64,000 nt of DNA, taken from positions 13,527,724 through 13,591,723 of the forward strand of contig OU744736.1 of assembly GCA_916613615.1 (NCBI GenBank). The letters run 5' to 3'. The stretch comes from Steromphala cineraria. Lineage: Eukaryota > Mollusca > Gastropoda > Trochida > Trochidae. Within the stretch, counting starts at the first letter, position 1. Every line of letters begins with the position of its first letter. The notes under the pieces were generated by a model. That model searched no databases and had not been told where the DNA came from. It worked only from the letters and a program-made list of their open reading frames with translations. The position numbers were made by a program, and so were the translations under genes. This document shows, one piece after another, positions 22,650-33,174 of the stretch.

Positions 22650-24309
22650 TCTGTTTATTCAGGAATTCTTAGTTATATATATAATCTGAAAATAAAACAA
22701 AGAAAAAGGAATTGAGACTTCGAGGAAATAGATTGAAATTGGTTCATTTGTTATTTCAATGTTATTATTAAGAGATTCGTCGATACTGATCTGCACATTT
22801 CAGTCATTTCTGGTAAAAACTGGATGGATGTCGATTTCACTGGAATCAAACAAGTTTAGCTTTTATCTTTTGGTATCTAATTCACTTTAAGGAAATATGA
22901 AAAGGGGAAATACTGAAATGATAAATAAAACTGATCATGTATCAAACTTACTTTCTTTCAGTACAAATGAATAAGAAACGGTATCAAATTTGTGTTTACC
23001 ATTCAGTTTTCGTGCAAACCTCGTTGAACTTTCGATTCGCGCACAGGATATGACTCAGTGTTAGCAAGTCGTAAAGTTTATAGGCCATACTTGATTCATA
23101 GATGGAAGCGAATATCCTGACCACGTGACCGACAGATCATGCTTATCACAGCTTATCTGGAAGCTTAACTGGGCATCGAAGATTAAATCCTTGCTCTAAA
23201 CCTACGGTTTTTGCTATATCTGGGAGGCCCAAAGTGTAGTTTTCTCGTCAAAGTTTTTGGCAGAATTTGAATATAGGTTAAAAGCAATTTATGAACAGAA
23301 TTGGCATGCCGCTCTGCGGAATAGCTCCAAGATGTTTGGGTATTTTCTGTTTTCACCATTGAACCATATTTGCTAACACTCAATCCGCTGTAGCTCTCAC
23401 AATTTAAACATTGAAATAGAAAGATATCATAATATTCCTAGAATTCAAGGGATATGCACAATATGTAACAGTGGTAACATTGAAAATACCTCATAAGTAT
23501 TGTGTTAACCCTTCAATACATACATTTAACCTCTTGCTGTCCTAACAAGGAATTGATGAAACGTATTGCCATGTTTATTCTCTATGCGAATAATTATCGC
23601 AAATCTGTGGACCAATGATATGTACCATTGGCCGATGGCCTACATGTACCTTAAGGAAATAAACAATATATCACAGTGACATATCCTCGTGTTACCTATT
23701 TCCCTGGTAGTAACACAAAAAAATCAATGAATTTGAACACTGACAATAATGAACAGCATAAATTGATAGAAGACATATTTTTTACCAAAATTTACAATTA
23801 TGTTATACTCTTGTATTTTTTAATGACATTTTTCAAACAGCTTGACAATTTTACTAATTATTTTGGTGTCTCCTAGTTTCATGGTATTTTTCTCAGCTCC
23901 AATTATGATAATACACCACAAGCAAGAGCGTTAAGTCTTATTGCTTCTTAAACGTAAGGTCGATGGTGTTGAAAAGCATTTTAATTATAGATGTCAATTG
24001 TTAAGATAATTTCTATTTATCTATATTGGAAAATACTGTAAAATGACCCCAAAATATAAGAAATAGCCCTTCTGCCATTAACAATATTTTCTTATAGAAG
24101 AGGGATAACCCTTTAAAATCATTTGAGTTAGGATGTGCGTTACGTGACCTTGCTACAAAACAGCTTTTGAAAAATTTAGATGGGAATTCGTTTTTAAACA
24201 TCACTCAGAAATGTTGTCCCAAAAAAGTATTTCACGAAAAGCATGAAATATCATTCGGTTTTCATAACTGAAGTGAGGCGTTGAACAGATTAATAAAATG
24301 TGAAAATTT
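22650..24309. other. NUP62 5' flank and AT-rich spacer, nothing else recognised
   Basis: The 5' UTR and promoter of the minus-strand NUP62 should lie here. A donor-like GAAA/GTAAGTTTG on the minus strand near 22955 could end a non-coding first exon spliced to the acceptor beside the start codon. No other gene was recognised to 24309. Confidence 0.35.
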
Positions 24310-24690
24310 TCTTCTTAGATTCAAGCATTACAACCTATCATCGAAATAAGTCCTAGAAACAGAGTTGCTGTTATTTCTTCTTAGATTCAAGCATTACAAC
24401 CTATCATCGAAATAAGTCCTAGAAACAGAGGTGCTGTTATTTCTTCTTAGATTCAAGCATTACAACCTATCATCGAAATAAGTCCTAGAAACAGAGGTGC
24501 TGTTATTTCTTCTTAGATTCATGCATTACAACCTATCATCGAAATAAGTCCTAGAAACAGAGGTGCTGTTATTTCTTCTTAGATTCAAGCATTACAACCT
24601 ATCATCGAAATAAGTCCTAGAAACAGAGGTGCTGTTATTTCTTCTTAGATTCAAGCATTACAACCTATCATCGAAATAAGTCCTAACTTG
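24310..24690. repeat. 66-bp tandem array, about 6 copies
   Basis: Units starting TCTTCTTAGATTCAAGCATT occur at 24310, 24376, 24442, 24508, 24574 and 24640 and are almost identical (single changes such as AGAGTTGC/AGAGGTGC). Each contains CCTATCATCGAAATAAGTCC. The high identity indicates a recent expansion. It is intergenic between NUP62 and MRPS21. Confidence 0.92.
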
Positions 24691-25221
24691 ATAGAAACAG
24701 CTAGAGGTTAGATAAGCCATCTCTCCTGATGGCTCTTGTTCACCTATTCCATGCTTAAAAGTATCCAAAACGTTTATTGTGATGGATTTAGATGATGGTT
24801 TGGATACAATGTTACATCAAGTAGGCCGATACTTTGGTTGTTTATTGTAATTCTAAGATATATTATGTTTATTTCATTTTAAATGAATTTTATATTGGAC
24901 GGATTGATGACTTGCGGCCGGCTATCAAGGTAAACAGATTAGGGACTTGCTTCATCGCAGAATATTTTATGTTTAAATAGTATTTGTACTTTATATGTGA
25001 GATATTTCTTTGAGCGAATTATGATTAAAGGTATTTCTTTAACAAGAAATTGCTTGTATTGTTTTGCCGGCAACATGCATTGTATTAGATTTAAAAACTC
25101 ATACTCACAAGATAATTTTATTTACGTTAACCATAACATTAAAATAAACAAAAAATGTTAGCAAAATGTATTTTGCTGAAAAAAATAGATACTTCAATCT
25201 GTCCGTCTATGAACAATCCTT
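24691..25221. other. intergenic spacer upstream of MRPS21, nothing recognised
   Basis: This is AT-rich sequence between the 66-bp array and the poly-G tract, with no exon or repeat that I can support. Confidence 0.35.
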
Positions 25222-25275
25222 GGGGGGGGGTGGGGGGGGTTGGGGGGGGGGGGGGGGGGGGGGGGGGTGGGGGGG
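25222..25275. repeat. poly-G tract (26 uninterrupted G plus flanking G runs)
   Basis: There are G runs of 9, 8 and 26 (25242-25267), then 7, separated by single or double T. The length of the central run is unlikely to be exact in the assembly. The strand can form G-quadruplexes. It sits about 400 bp upstream of the MRPS21 start codon. Confidence 0.9.
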
Positions 25276-25676
25276 AAATAAGATACAAGAATGCATAAAT
25301 GACAGACTCTCTCTTATGCATATTTTTTTCATGAAAAGAGCTTTTATTTGTTGAGTGAAATGTCCATGTTTTTTCTATGATTATTTTATCTAACATTATA
25401 ATGATAACTGTGTATAAAACTTGCACGTTCGCCGGCTACCGGCTCTAACAACGTGGTAGGCCGAAAGCGGCGTACGCCATATAGTGCGCTGTGTTCCCAA
25501 TCAAGCATTGCCATCATTTTTCTTACCTCTACCTAAAGAATAAATATTATTATCATATATATGACTGTAACGTTTTTACGTTTGTTATTCTAAAACATAA
25601 AACAATATTTATTTTAATTCTGAGTTTTAAAACTTGTGACATTTTACGATAACCGTAAACAGATCGTTTTCCGACC

Positions 25677-28042
25677 ATGTCGCGAAATCACCTTCGATAC
25701 TTTGCTAGGACAGTTTTAGTGAAAAACAATGAAGTTGAACCAGCCTATCGAGTTCTTGATAGGTAAAGTATATGTAACATTTAAGGGAAAATGAAATTGT
25801 ACAAAAGTGAATGAATGTTGGACTGATATATTTGTGAAGTCTTGGTGGCTGATTGGTCAAGTGTTATGAATCATTCAGTGCTTTTTGATAGATGTTTACT
25901 GACAGGTTGGCCCCACTGATTGGGATATTATATCCTTTTCAAGATATTTCATTGGAATTTCATTATGTATAATATATTACCTTTATAGCACATATAGGAC
26001 CATTAGTCTAAAGGTCAGATCGTCCTCAGTCATTTCGTCTCAGACGATTCATCCCAGCCAGTTCTAGACCAGTTCGTACCTAATGGGCTGTCACTTTGTC
26101 CCCAGTCAATTCGTCCTCAGACATTTGTCCCCAGTCAATTCGTCCTCAGTCAATTCATCCTCAGATATTTCGTCCCATCCAGTTCGTCCCAGACGATTCG
26201 TCTTAACCAGATTTCGTCTCAGACGATTCGTCCCAGCCAGTTCTTCCTAGACCAGTTCGGACCTAATCGGCTGTCACTTTGTCCTCAGTCAATCCGTCCT
26301 CAGACATTTCGTCCTCAGTCAATTCGTCCTCAGATATTTCGTCCCAGCCAGTTCGTCCCAGACGATTCGTCTCAGCCAGTTCGTATCTAATGTCTCAGTC
26401 CTTAGTCAATTCATCCCCAGGCGAATCGTCTCATCAACCACTTCGTCCCCAGTCAATTCGTCCCCAGTTACTTTGTCCCCAGTCAATTCCTCCCAGACGA
26501 ATCGTCTTATCAACCAGTTCGTACCTCATCGGCTACCACTTCGCCCTCAGTCAATTTGTCTCAGACGATTCGTCCAAGCCGGTTCGTCCAAGACGATTCG
26601 TCTCATCAACCTGTTCGTAACTAATCGTCTACCAGTTCTTCCCCAGTCAATTCGTCCCTAGTCATTTCGTCCCAAGACAATTCATCCAAGCCAGTTCGTC
26701 CAAGCCAGTTAGTCCAAGACGTTTCGTCTCATCAACCAGATGGTACCTAATCGTCTACCACTTCGTCCCCAGTCAATTCGTCCCTAGTCATTTCGTCCCA
26801 AGACAATTCATCCAAGCCAGTTCGTCCAAGCCAGTTCGTCCAAGACGTTTCATCTCATCAACCAGATGGTACCTAATCATCTACCACTTCGTCCCCAGTC
26901 AATTCGTCCCTAGTCAATTCGTCCCAGACGAATCGTCTTATCAACCAGTTCGTACCTCATCGGCTACCACTTCGCCCTCAGTCAATTTGTCTCAGACGAT
27001 TCGTCCAAGCCGGTTCGTCCAAGACGATTCGTCTCATCAACCTGTTCGTAACTAATCGTCTACCAGTTCTTCCCCAGTCAATTCGTCCCTAGTCATTTCG
27101 TCCCAAGACAATTCATCCAAGCCAGTTCGTCCAAGCCAGTTCGTCCAAGACGTTTCGTCTCATCAACCAGATGGTACCTAATCGTCTACCACTTCGTCCC
27201 CAGTCAATTCGTCCCTAGTCAATTCGTCCCCAGACATTTCGTCCCCAGTCAATTTGTCTCAGACGATTCGTCCAAGCCAGTTCGTCCAAGACGATTCGTA
27301 CCTAATGAGCGGTCACTTCATCCTCTTGTCATTTCGTCCCCATACAACTAACATCAATTCGTCCACAAGTAAGCATTACAAAAACAAGGGAAACTGGAAC
27401 TACATCTGAACTGATTCCAAAATTATTATATAAATAAAATTTACCCCCAAAAATACAAGTCATTTCTTCCAAAGGTAAATACAACATAACAAGGGAGAGT
27501 AGACGGAAAAAAACTGAGTCAAAATTAATTTATTAAAAACTTACAAATATTATAAAGCTATAGGCCGGCTCGAACATGCGATGCCGACTCGTTGGATTAG
27601 AGAGCAGGCACGTTGACAGCTCGGCCACCGATCGAGGTCAGTGAAGCGTGAGGGCGGTAGATGGCTCTGCAACACAGTGAGATAATTAGCGACCTGGCTG
27701 CGCCCGGTAAAGTGCTTTCTATCCTATGTCCGTATAGGGATAAAATCAACATTGTATTTTTCTCATTAAAATCATATATGAACATGCATGGTTTATTTCT
27801 GCATTAGGAAATTATTAGAAAAGGTTGTTCATATTCATAAACTTATAAACTTTTTTGGTTTCAGAATTATGAGAAATGAAAGAATTCTCGATGACATAAG
27901 GAGAAGAGAGTATTATGAGAAGCCTACAGATCTTCGTCGTCGACTCAGTTACGAGCGCTGTAAACGTATTTACAACACGGACATGCAACGGAAAATAGCC
28001 TTCGTTATGAGAAAGAACAGAGTTGATCCGTGGCCAAGATAG
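25677..28042 (+). CDS. MRPS21: mitochondrial ribosomal protein S21 (bS21m), complete, 2 exons
   Basis: Exon 1 is 25677-25762 and exon 2 is 27865-28042 (donor GTAAAG, acceptor TTTCAG). The joined 264 nt encode 87 residues, the same length as the human protein. The product is a small-subunit mitoribosomal protein of the bacterial S21 family. It is very basic and carries the family pattern RYFARTVLVKNNEVEPAYR, then RRREYYEKP, RRLSYERCKRIYN and a C-terminal MRKNRVDPW. The first ATG of exon 1 is the start. The frame is open across the intron boundary in exon 2, but the upstream intron reading is not coding. The 2.1-kb intron is largely satellite DNA (26020-27350) plus a tRNA-like SINE. The gene is divergent from NUP62. 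Confidence 0.96.
26020..27350. repeat. 1.3-kb TCGTCC/CAGTCAATTCGTC satellite in MRPS21 intron
   Basis: Short units of 15-20 bp (CCCAGTCAATTCGTC, CCAAGCCAGTTCGTC, CCCAGACGATTCGTC, CTAATCGTCTACCACTTC) alternate across the stretch. A higher-order copy is visible: the block running from CAGACGAATCGTCTTATCAA (about 26491) recurs about 431 bp later (about 26927), with nearly all internal variants preserved. Open frames such as 26279-26620 are repeat artefacts, because the unit lacks stops in one frame. Confidence 0.92.
27555..27645 (-). mobile_element. tRNA-related SINE head (A- and B-box) in MRPS21 intron
   Basis: The minus strand reads GGTGGCCGAGCTGTCAA (A-box-like) followed about 45 bp later by ATGTTCGAGCC (B-box-like), with loss of cloverleaf pairing. 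This is the usual appearance of a tRNA-derived SINE head. The tail and target duplications were not identified. Confidence 0.4.
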
Positions 28043-28213
28043 TCAATGCTGAATTAAAACTGGATCTTTCATAAAGAACTTGTCAACTGAACTCTTCATC
28101 AGACTGATTGTAGTCTTGTGTGAACAGAAAGGTGAACAATTGAACACGCTTGACTTGTTTCTGATATTAAGGACATGGAAAATGTTCTTCTTTGACATTT
28201 GAGAATATGGTTG

Positions 28214-28219
28214 AATAAA
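28214..28219 (+). promoter_or_regulatory. polyadenylation signal AATAAA of MRPS21
   Basis: AATAAA occurs 172 nt after the MRPS21 stop codon, in a TG-rich context a few bases upstream of GATTTTTGAGTTG. Nothing better lies between the stop and this site. Confidence 0.6.
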
Positions 28220-28828
28220 TGATTTTTGAGTTGATTCTTTCTCTTAACCTTTTATTTGCCAGATTGATGATTTAGCAGTTTTTCAGTTAGTGCAACCTTA
28301 CGTGACCTGCTTGTGATGTCATTTCTTTGTTGAGCATCATTATGAAGACAATGTGTGTTAGCAAACATTTCTCTGAACTTTTTAGAACTTGGTGTGATAA
28401 TCATTATAAAGACAATCGTAAAGATGAACAACTTCTTAATTCTGTGTAAGCAGAAAAGAATAAAGAAGTTGTTCATTTATAAGAATTGCCTTATTGTTTA
28501 ATCATTTCTTTGAATTAAAGAATCAATTCAAGATCTTCCTTAGATAAATTGTTGCACATGAGAATATCTAGGAGGTGGTTTTTACCATACTGTTGATATA
28601 TTTCACTTGTGTTTTCTAAAGTACTGTCAGAAATGCAAAAAAAATGCTTTGCTGACATCAAAATAGACTTTACATAATTTTTACAGAGAAATAAATAATT
28701 AATATTGTCGACATACTACCTTGTCTAGCCTTACTTGTTTTCAATTAATGCTGCAAGAAACACCTTTTTTGTGGGGTGAAAATACCCCCAAAATTCAGTG
28801 GTATGTCATAGTTTCTAAACAGGTAATA

Positions 28829-29012
28829 CCTTCTCTGATTACATAATACTGACCTTATGTGTAGGATCAAAATCAAGCCAGAGGTGTTGTTGATAATGTA
28901 AGCCCGCGGCAGAGGGAAATTGGAAAGGGCTGATTATCAAACATTATCAAACAACACCGAGGGCTAGGTTTTGATCCTACACATAAGGTCAGTATTATGT
29001 AATCAGAGAAGG
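28829..29012. mobile_element. 184-bp hairpin MITE with TA target duplication
   Basis: The outer arms (CCTTCTCTGATTACATAATA and on, to about 28872; matching arm 28969-29012) are perfect complements over 44 bp. Pairing continues inward (AGAGGTGTTGTTGATAATGT against ACATTATCAAACAACACC), so almost the whole element folds into one hairpin. TA flanks both ends. This is Tc1/mariner-type MITE architecture. Confidence 0.85.
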
Positions 29013-29073
29013 TATGAAGAGAACTTATGAACCGAGATAAACCGTAGTAACAAAATTATTTCAATAATAAGCA

Positions 29074-31054
29074 TAAAAATAGAGCCATTGGCTCTGTAGC
29101 TTCATCATCAATAATGCTGTAGAGTGTCGCCAATGTGATTCCCCCTTTGTAGAGGCCACAGGGTCACCAATCATAAAATTAAGTATATAGGCGACAAGTT
29201 TAAGTTTTCTAGGCCTTATACTTCAGGAGAAGAAGATGAAAATAGATTTAAAGGACATTCCTGTTGCCTTTATTAGGACAACAGGGTCACCAAACTGCAA
29301 TTCATAATCCTCACTAGTCAAGGAGTCTGCACACAAAGTTTCAGCTTTCTAGGCCTCATGGTTCTGGAGAAGATAAAAATAGGTTTTCAGGGTGTGGCCC
29401 TTTTTAGGGGTCACAGGGCCACCAAAGCTACAATTTATAATCCTCACTAGCCAAGGAGTCTGCTAACAAAGTTTCAGCTTTCTAGGCCTCATGGTTCTGG
29501 AGAAGAAGATGAAAATAGGTTTTTAGGGCGTGGCCCCTGTGGCCCTTATTAGCAGCCCCGTCTAAGGACGGGGCTGCTATCAGTTTTTGTGAAGTTTCCA
29601 TCGCCGCCACCACCACCGCCGCCGCCGCACTCGTACTACTAGCTATAACTTTTTTCCACTTTGCTTTCCAGAACTCTTATTCATACCTTATTACTCATAC
29701 CTCGGGGGAAAGATTTTGACACGTTCACTTTCAAGGTCAAAGGTCAAGGTCACGAGATATGTATTCACTCTAAGAATTCCTTGTAAACACGATAACTTGA
29801 AAAGTTTTTGTGCTATGAAGCTCTAACTTGGTATATATCATCCTTGGAAAAGTAAAAATTTTTGAAAAGGTTTCGGCTACAATCCGTCAAAGGTCAAGGT
29901 CACAGCAAGGTCATGACTTAAGCATGGTTTAGCGAAAATGCTTTATTTTAACTATGATCACTTTTAATCAATACATGATTGTTATACTCAATAAAAAGTG
30001 TTCAATTATTGTGTGACCTTGAAGGTCAAAGGTCAAGGTCATGAGATATGAGCTATTGCAATACCTTGTGAACACAATAACTTGAAAAGTTTTTGTGCTA
30101 TGAAGTTTAGATTTTGTATATATTATCTCTTGAGAAGTACAACATTTTCAAAAAGTTTTGGGTACGAACTGTCGAAGGTCAAGGTCACAGCAAGGTCAAC
30201 ATATATGGAGAAAATGGATTAATTTAATTTTTAACACTTTATTTCATTACAATTATGTTATACTCAATGAAATGTGTTCATTGATTGTGTGACCTTGAGT
30301 GTCAAAGGTCAAGGTCACAGGAAAATTCCCAATTTGGTGAGGCCTGTAAAAGGCGGAACAGGGTAAAGCGAAACCCCAAGTTCCGGGGCTGCTCTGCTTT
30401 TGCGGTATCCCACAAACGCTAATTTAGTTAGGGGTCAGAGGGCCACCAAAGCTATAATTTATAATCCTCACTAGCCAAGGAGTCTGCACACTAAGTTTCA
30501 GCTTTCTAGGCCTCATGGTTCTGGAGAAGAAGATGAAAATAGGTTTTTAGGGCGTGGCCCCTGTAGCCCTTTTTAGGGGTCACAGGGCCACCAAAGCTAC
30601 AATTTATAATCCTCACTAGCCAAGGAGTCTGCACATAAAGTTTCAGCTTTCTAGGCCTCATGGTTCTGGAGAAGAAGATGAAAATAGGTTTTTAGGGGGT
30701 GGCCCCTGTGGCCCTTATTAGGGGTCAGAGGGCCACCAAAGCTACAATTTATAATCCTCACTAGCCAAGGAGTCTGTAGACAAAGTTTCAGCTTTCTAGG
30801 CCTCATGGTTCTGGAGAAGAAGATGAACATAGGTTTTTAGGGCGTGGCTCCTGTGGCCCTTATTAGGGGTCACAGGGCCACCGAAGCTACAATTTATAAT
30901 CCTCACTAGCCAAGGAGTCTGCACACAAAGTTTCAGCTTTCTAGGCCTTATGGTTCTGGAGAAGAAGTCGAAATTCCACAAAGTTTACGGACGGACGCCG
31001 GACAACATGCCATGCCATAAGCCCATCGGACCTTACAGGCCAGATGAGCTAAAA
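29074..31054. mobile_element. HINE/Helentron-like repeat element, copy A (split by a Helitron)
   Basis: The left end has the hairpin AGAGCCATTGGCTCT (29079-29093). The right end is CCAGATGAGCTAAAA (about 31040-31054), preceded by ACGGACGGACGCCGGACAAC. The core has diverged tandem units of about 145 bp containing GGGCCACCAAAGCTACAATT, CTCACTAGCCAAGGAGTCTG, TTTCAGCTTTCTAGGCCTCA and GAGAAGAAGATGAAAATAGG. It is interrupted at 29549-30427. It belongs to the same family as 44911-47006 and 56555-57274. There is no enzyme coding, so the element is non-autonomous. Confidence 0.75.
29549..30427 (+). mobile_element. complete non-autonomous Helitron inserted between A and T of a satellite unit
   Basis: The 5' end starts TTAGCAGCCCCGTC and forms a 12-bp hairpin with GACGGGGCTGCT (29551-29578). 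The 3' end has CGGGGCTGCT, the degenerate hairpin TTTGCGG..CCACAAA, and a terminal CGCTAATTTAG followed by host T. Removing the element restores CCCTTA plus TTAGGGGTCAG. That is exactly the sequence of neighbouring uninterrupted units (for example near 30714-30726), so the insertion was between A and T without target duplication. The interior has AGGTCA clusters in inverted orientation to the 9360 copy and no coding. Confidence 0.85.
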
Positions 31055-31569
31055 TTTGGTCATGATACTGTATCTAACTTGGATTCTTCTGATGTTTCTG
31101 CCAGTATTTTCTATATCTGAAGAGAAAATCCATCTACAAAAATGTTTTCTGTTGCCCTATTTTTTAGGCTTGTCACACTTTTACCAAACAAAATTGAAAA
31201 TTTGGTGGCTTATCACAAAGCAGGTATGATGCAGGTGATGCAACTCTCAAGAAAATGAAAGATCTGCCTCTTGCGACCCACTTGTGATAAAAATCTCGGA
31301 AAATTAGGTTTTGAGGGTTATCAACTTTTTGCCCCGGACCCTTCAAATGTTTTCGTATTGTATAGCAGAATTACATAATGAACATACTCTTTGCGGTGTC
31401 TCAAGCGAGATACACCTTCCATAGTTACTCATAAGTTTTAACAAACGAAGTCTGTATTTGATATATAACTTTCTTAAAAGATTATTCGTCAAGACTGAAA
31501 GATATTTTCTGGTTCTAATAAACTCTTCAACTTTCTATACAAATCATATCTTGAACTGCTTTCGATATT
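31055..31569. other. AT-rich spacer, nothing recognised
   Basis: If archaemetzincin (minus strand, 34651-33175) continues leftwards, its missing exons could lie here. No HExxH-encoding sequence was found on the minus strand. Confidence 0.35.
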
Positions 31570-31668
31570 GGATTGCCATCCTTCATGATCCTTGGTAGAA
31601 CATTAATTGCAACGTTACGAAAACTTTTCGTAACGTTGCAATTAATGTTCTATCAAGGATGGCAATCC
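31570..31668. repeat. near-perfect palindrome with 1-nt spacer (28-bp arms plus outer 12-bp arms)
   Basis: TAGAACATTAATTGCAACGT..GAAAA (31596-31623) is followed after a single C by its exact complement (31625-31652). Outer arms GGATTGCCATCC (31570-31581) and GGATGGCAATCC (31657-31668) extend the pairing, with about ten extra bases on the left side. Such cruciform-prone DNA is usually unstable. Confidence 0.92.
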
Positions 31669-31929
31669 GAAACCTTTTAAAAACATCTCTTGCTGACAAA
31701 CATTTTGGTTGAGCCAAAAAACCATATCCATGAGAAAAAAATAATGCCTAATCTGTGATACCCATGTAATTTTGCCGATGCTATCAAGGTGAAACATCAT
31801 GCTGTAAGCTATCTTTGGAAGAGTGTTCTGGCATAAGTAGAATCTTAAACCAATAATTTAAACATCTTATTTGTGAATTAATATAAAGTGGGTATCTTCC
31901 GCATTCACCATAAACCATACAGTTTGGAG

Positions 31930-32720
31930 TAGATATTCCAACACATTTTACAGGCTAGTAAGTGAATCCTTTCCAAACATTCATATCTTTGATAACCCCA
32001 CACTTCAGATCCATACAACAGGATTGGTTGTACCTCAGTATGAAATACCTTAAAAATAAATTATTTTTACTAAACTCCAAGGTTGTTGGAAACAGACATG
32101 ATATGCAATAATGCTCGTTTTCCACGCAATGATAAATCTTATACACATTTTTCCATATTCAAAGTTAAGTTAAACATTTTACCAAGATATTTATGACCGT
32201 TTACTTTATTAAGTTCGTCTCCTATAGTATACCACTTTTCTTTACAGCATTAAGGACCGCCCTTCCTTTGTAAACCAATCACAGTATCAGACATTAAAAT
32301 AACATCATCCGCAAAAAGAAGCATAAGGATTTCCATGATAGCATTAAACATCTGTATGCCACGTTTACCGTTACTTGCAATTATATTAATAATAATAATG
32401 TGCATACTTATATTGCGGGTTTTCCAAGTCCTAAGACATGCTGAAAGCGCTACATTATTACCCCAAAGGAGTGTACTTTCACAGCTGCTACTAATTAAGC
32501 GCTAATCACGACCACGTAGGTCAGTACATCCACTTTTCAGGTACCCATTTTAACAGCTGGGTAGACTGAGTGCAATGTGGATGAACAAAGGATGAGACCA
32601 AAGTCACAAATTTCTCTACCGGGATTATCAAAGTATAATTCACTAATGAAAAATGAGAATAACAAAGGTCTCAAATGCAACCCTGGCGCAACCCAGATGG
32701 ACAATCGAAAACGTCAGTAG
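31930..32720 (-). pseudogene. LINE reverse-transcriptase fragment, broken by an insertion and frameshifts
   Basis: The minus strand near 32715-32610 reads like the RT motif DCPSGLRQGC, and near 32335-32300 like LLFADDVILMSDT, the catalytic box with its two aspartates. Downstream pieces resemble the RT thumb region (NGHKYLGKMF, VQTILLYGSEVWGY-like with changes). Between them, about 32370-32590 is unrelated sequence, including (AAT)n and a SINE-like stretch. Stops and frameshifts are numerous. It is a dead 5'-truncated copy, distinct in sequence from the LINE at 36060-47955. Confidence 0.6.
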
Positions 32721-33174
32721 CTGTCAATGTCTGGAAATAAGGCTGGTGGGTGGGATGAGATAATACTTTGTTATCCCGGAGGAAATTGGTTTGAAACTGA
32801 CGAAGAAGACAACCAGACACAAATTACTAGGCCTAAACACAATACGAATATATTATGTAATAAATACAGAGAATTTTCGATCGATTCAAGCATATTTTCT
32901 CGTCCAATGGATCGATCGACGGGCATAGAAAACATATGTGATTGGATTTAGAATAAAGACATCTTCAACGAACGAGCAATAAAACCGTTTTCTAAGTCCA
33001 GAATTTCGCGGTGAATGTTGTAAGATCTTATTGTTCCGGTATAACGCCGTCGGTTTTAAACTAAATCTGAGGCTTTTGAATAATAATGAATCCCGGAAAT
33101 TTAATAAATGGACCTATTAAGGTTCTTATTGAAGATTGCATGATCAAAGATAAACCACCTTTGCAAATACTTAC

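Noticed and set aside
24310..24690. Regularly spaced repeats resembling a CRISPR array
   Set aside because: The whole 66-bp unit is conserved with no unique spacers, and the genome is eukaryotic; it is a simple tandem repeat.
26279..26661. Serine/proline/arginine-rich frames of 62-113 residues
   Set aside because: They fall entirely inside the TCGTCC satellite in the MRPS21 intron and mirror its repeat unit.
27788..27864. Upstream in-frame extension of MRPS21 exon 2 starting at 27788
   Set aside because: The extension is intron sequence ahead of a TTTCAG acceptor. Exon 1 at 25677 supplies the conserved N-terminus with matching phase.
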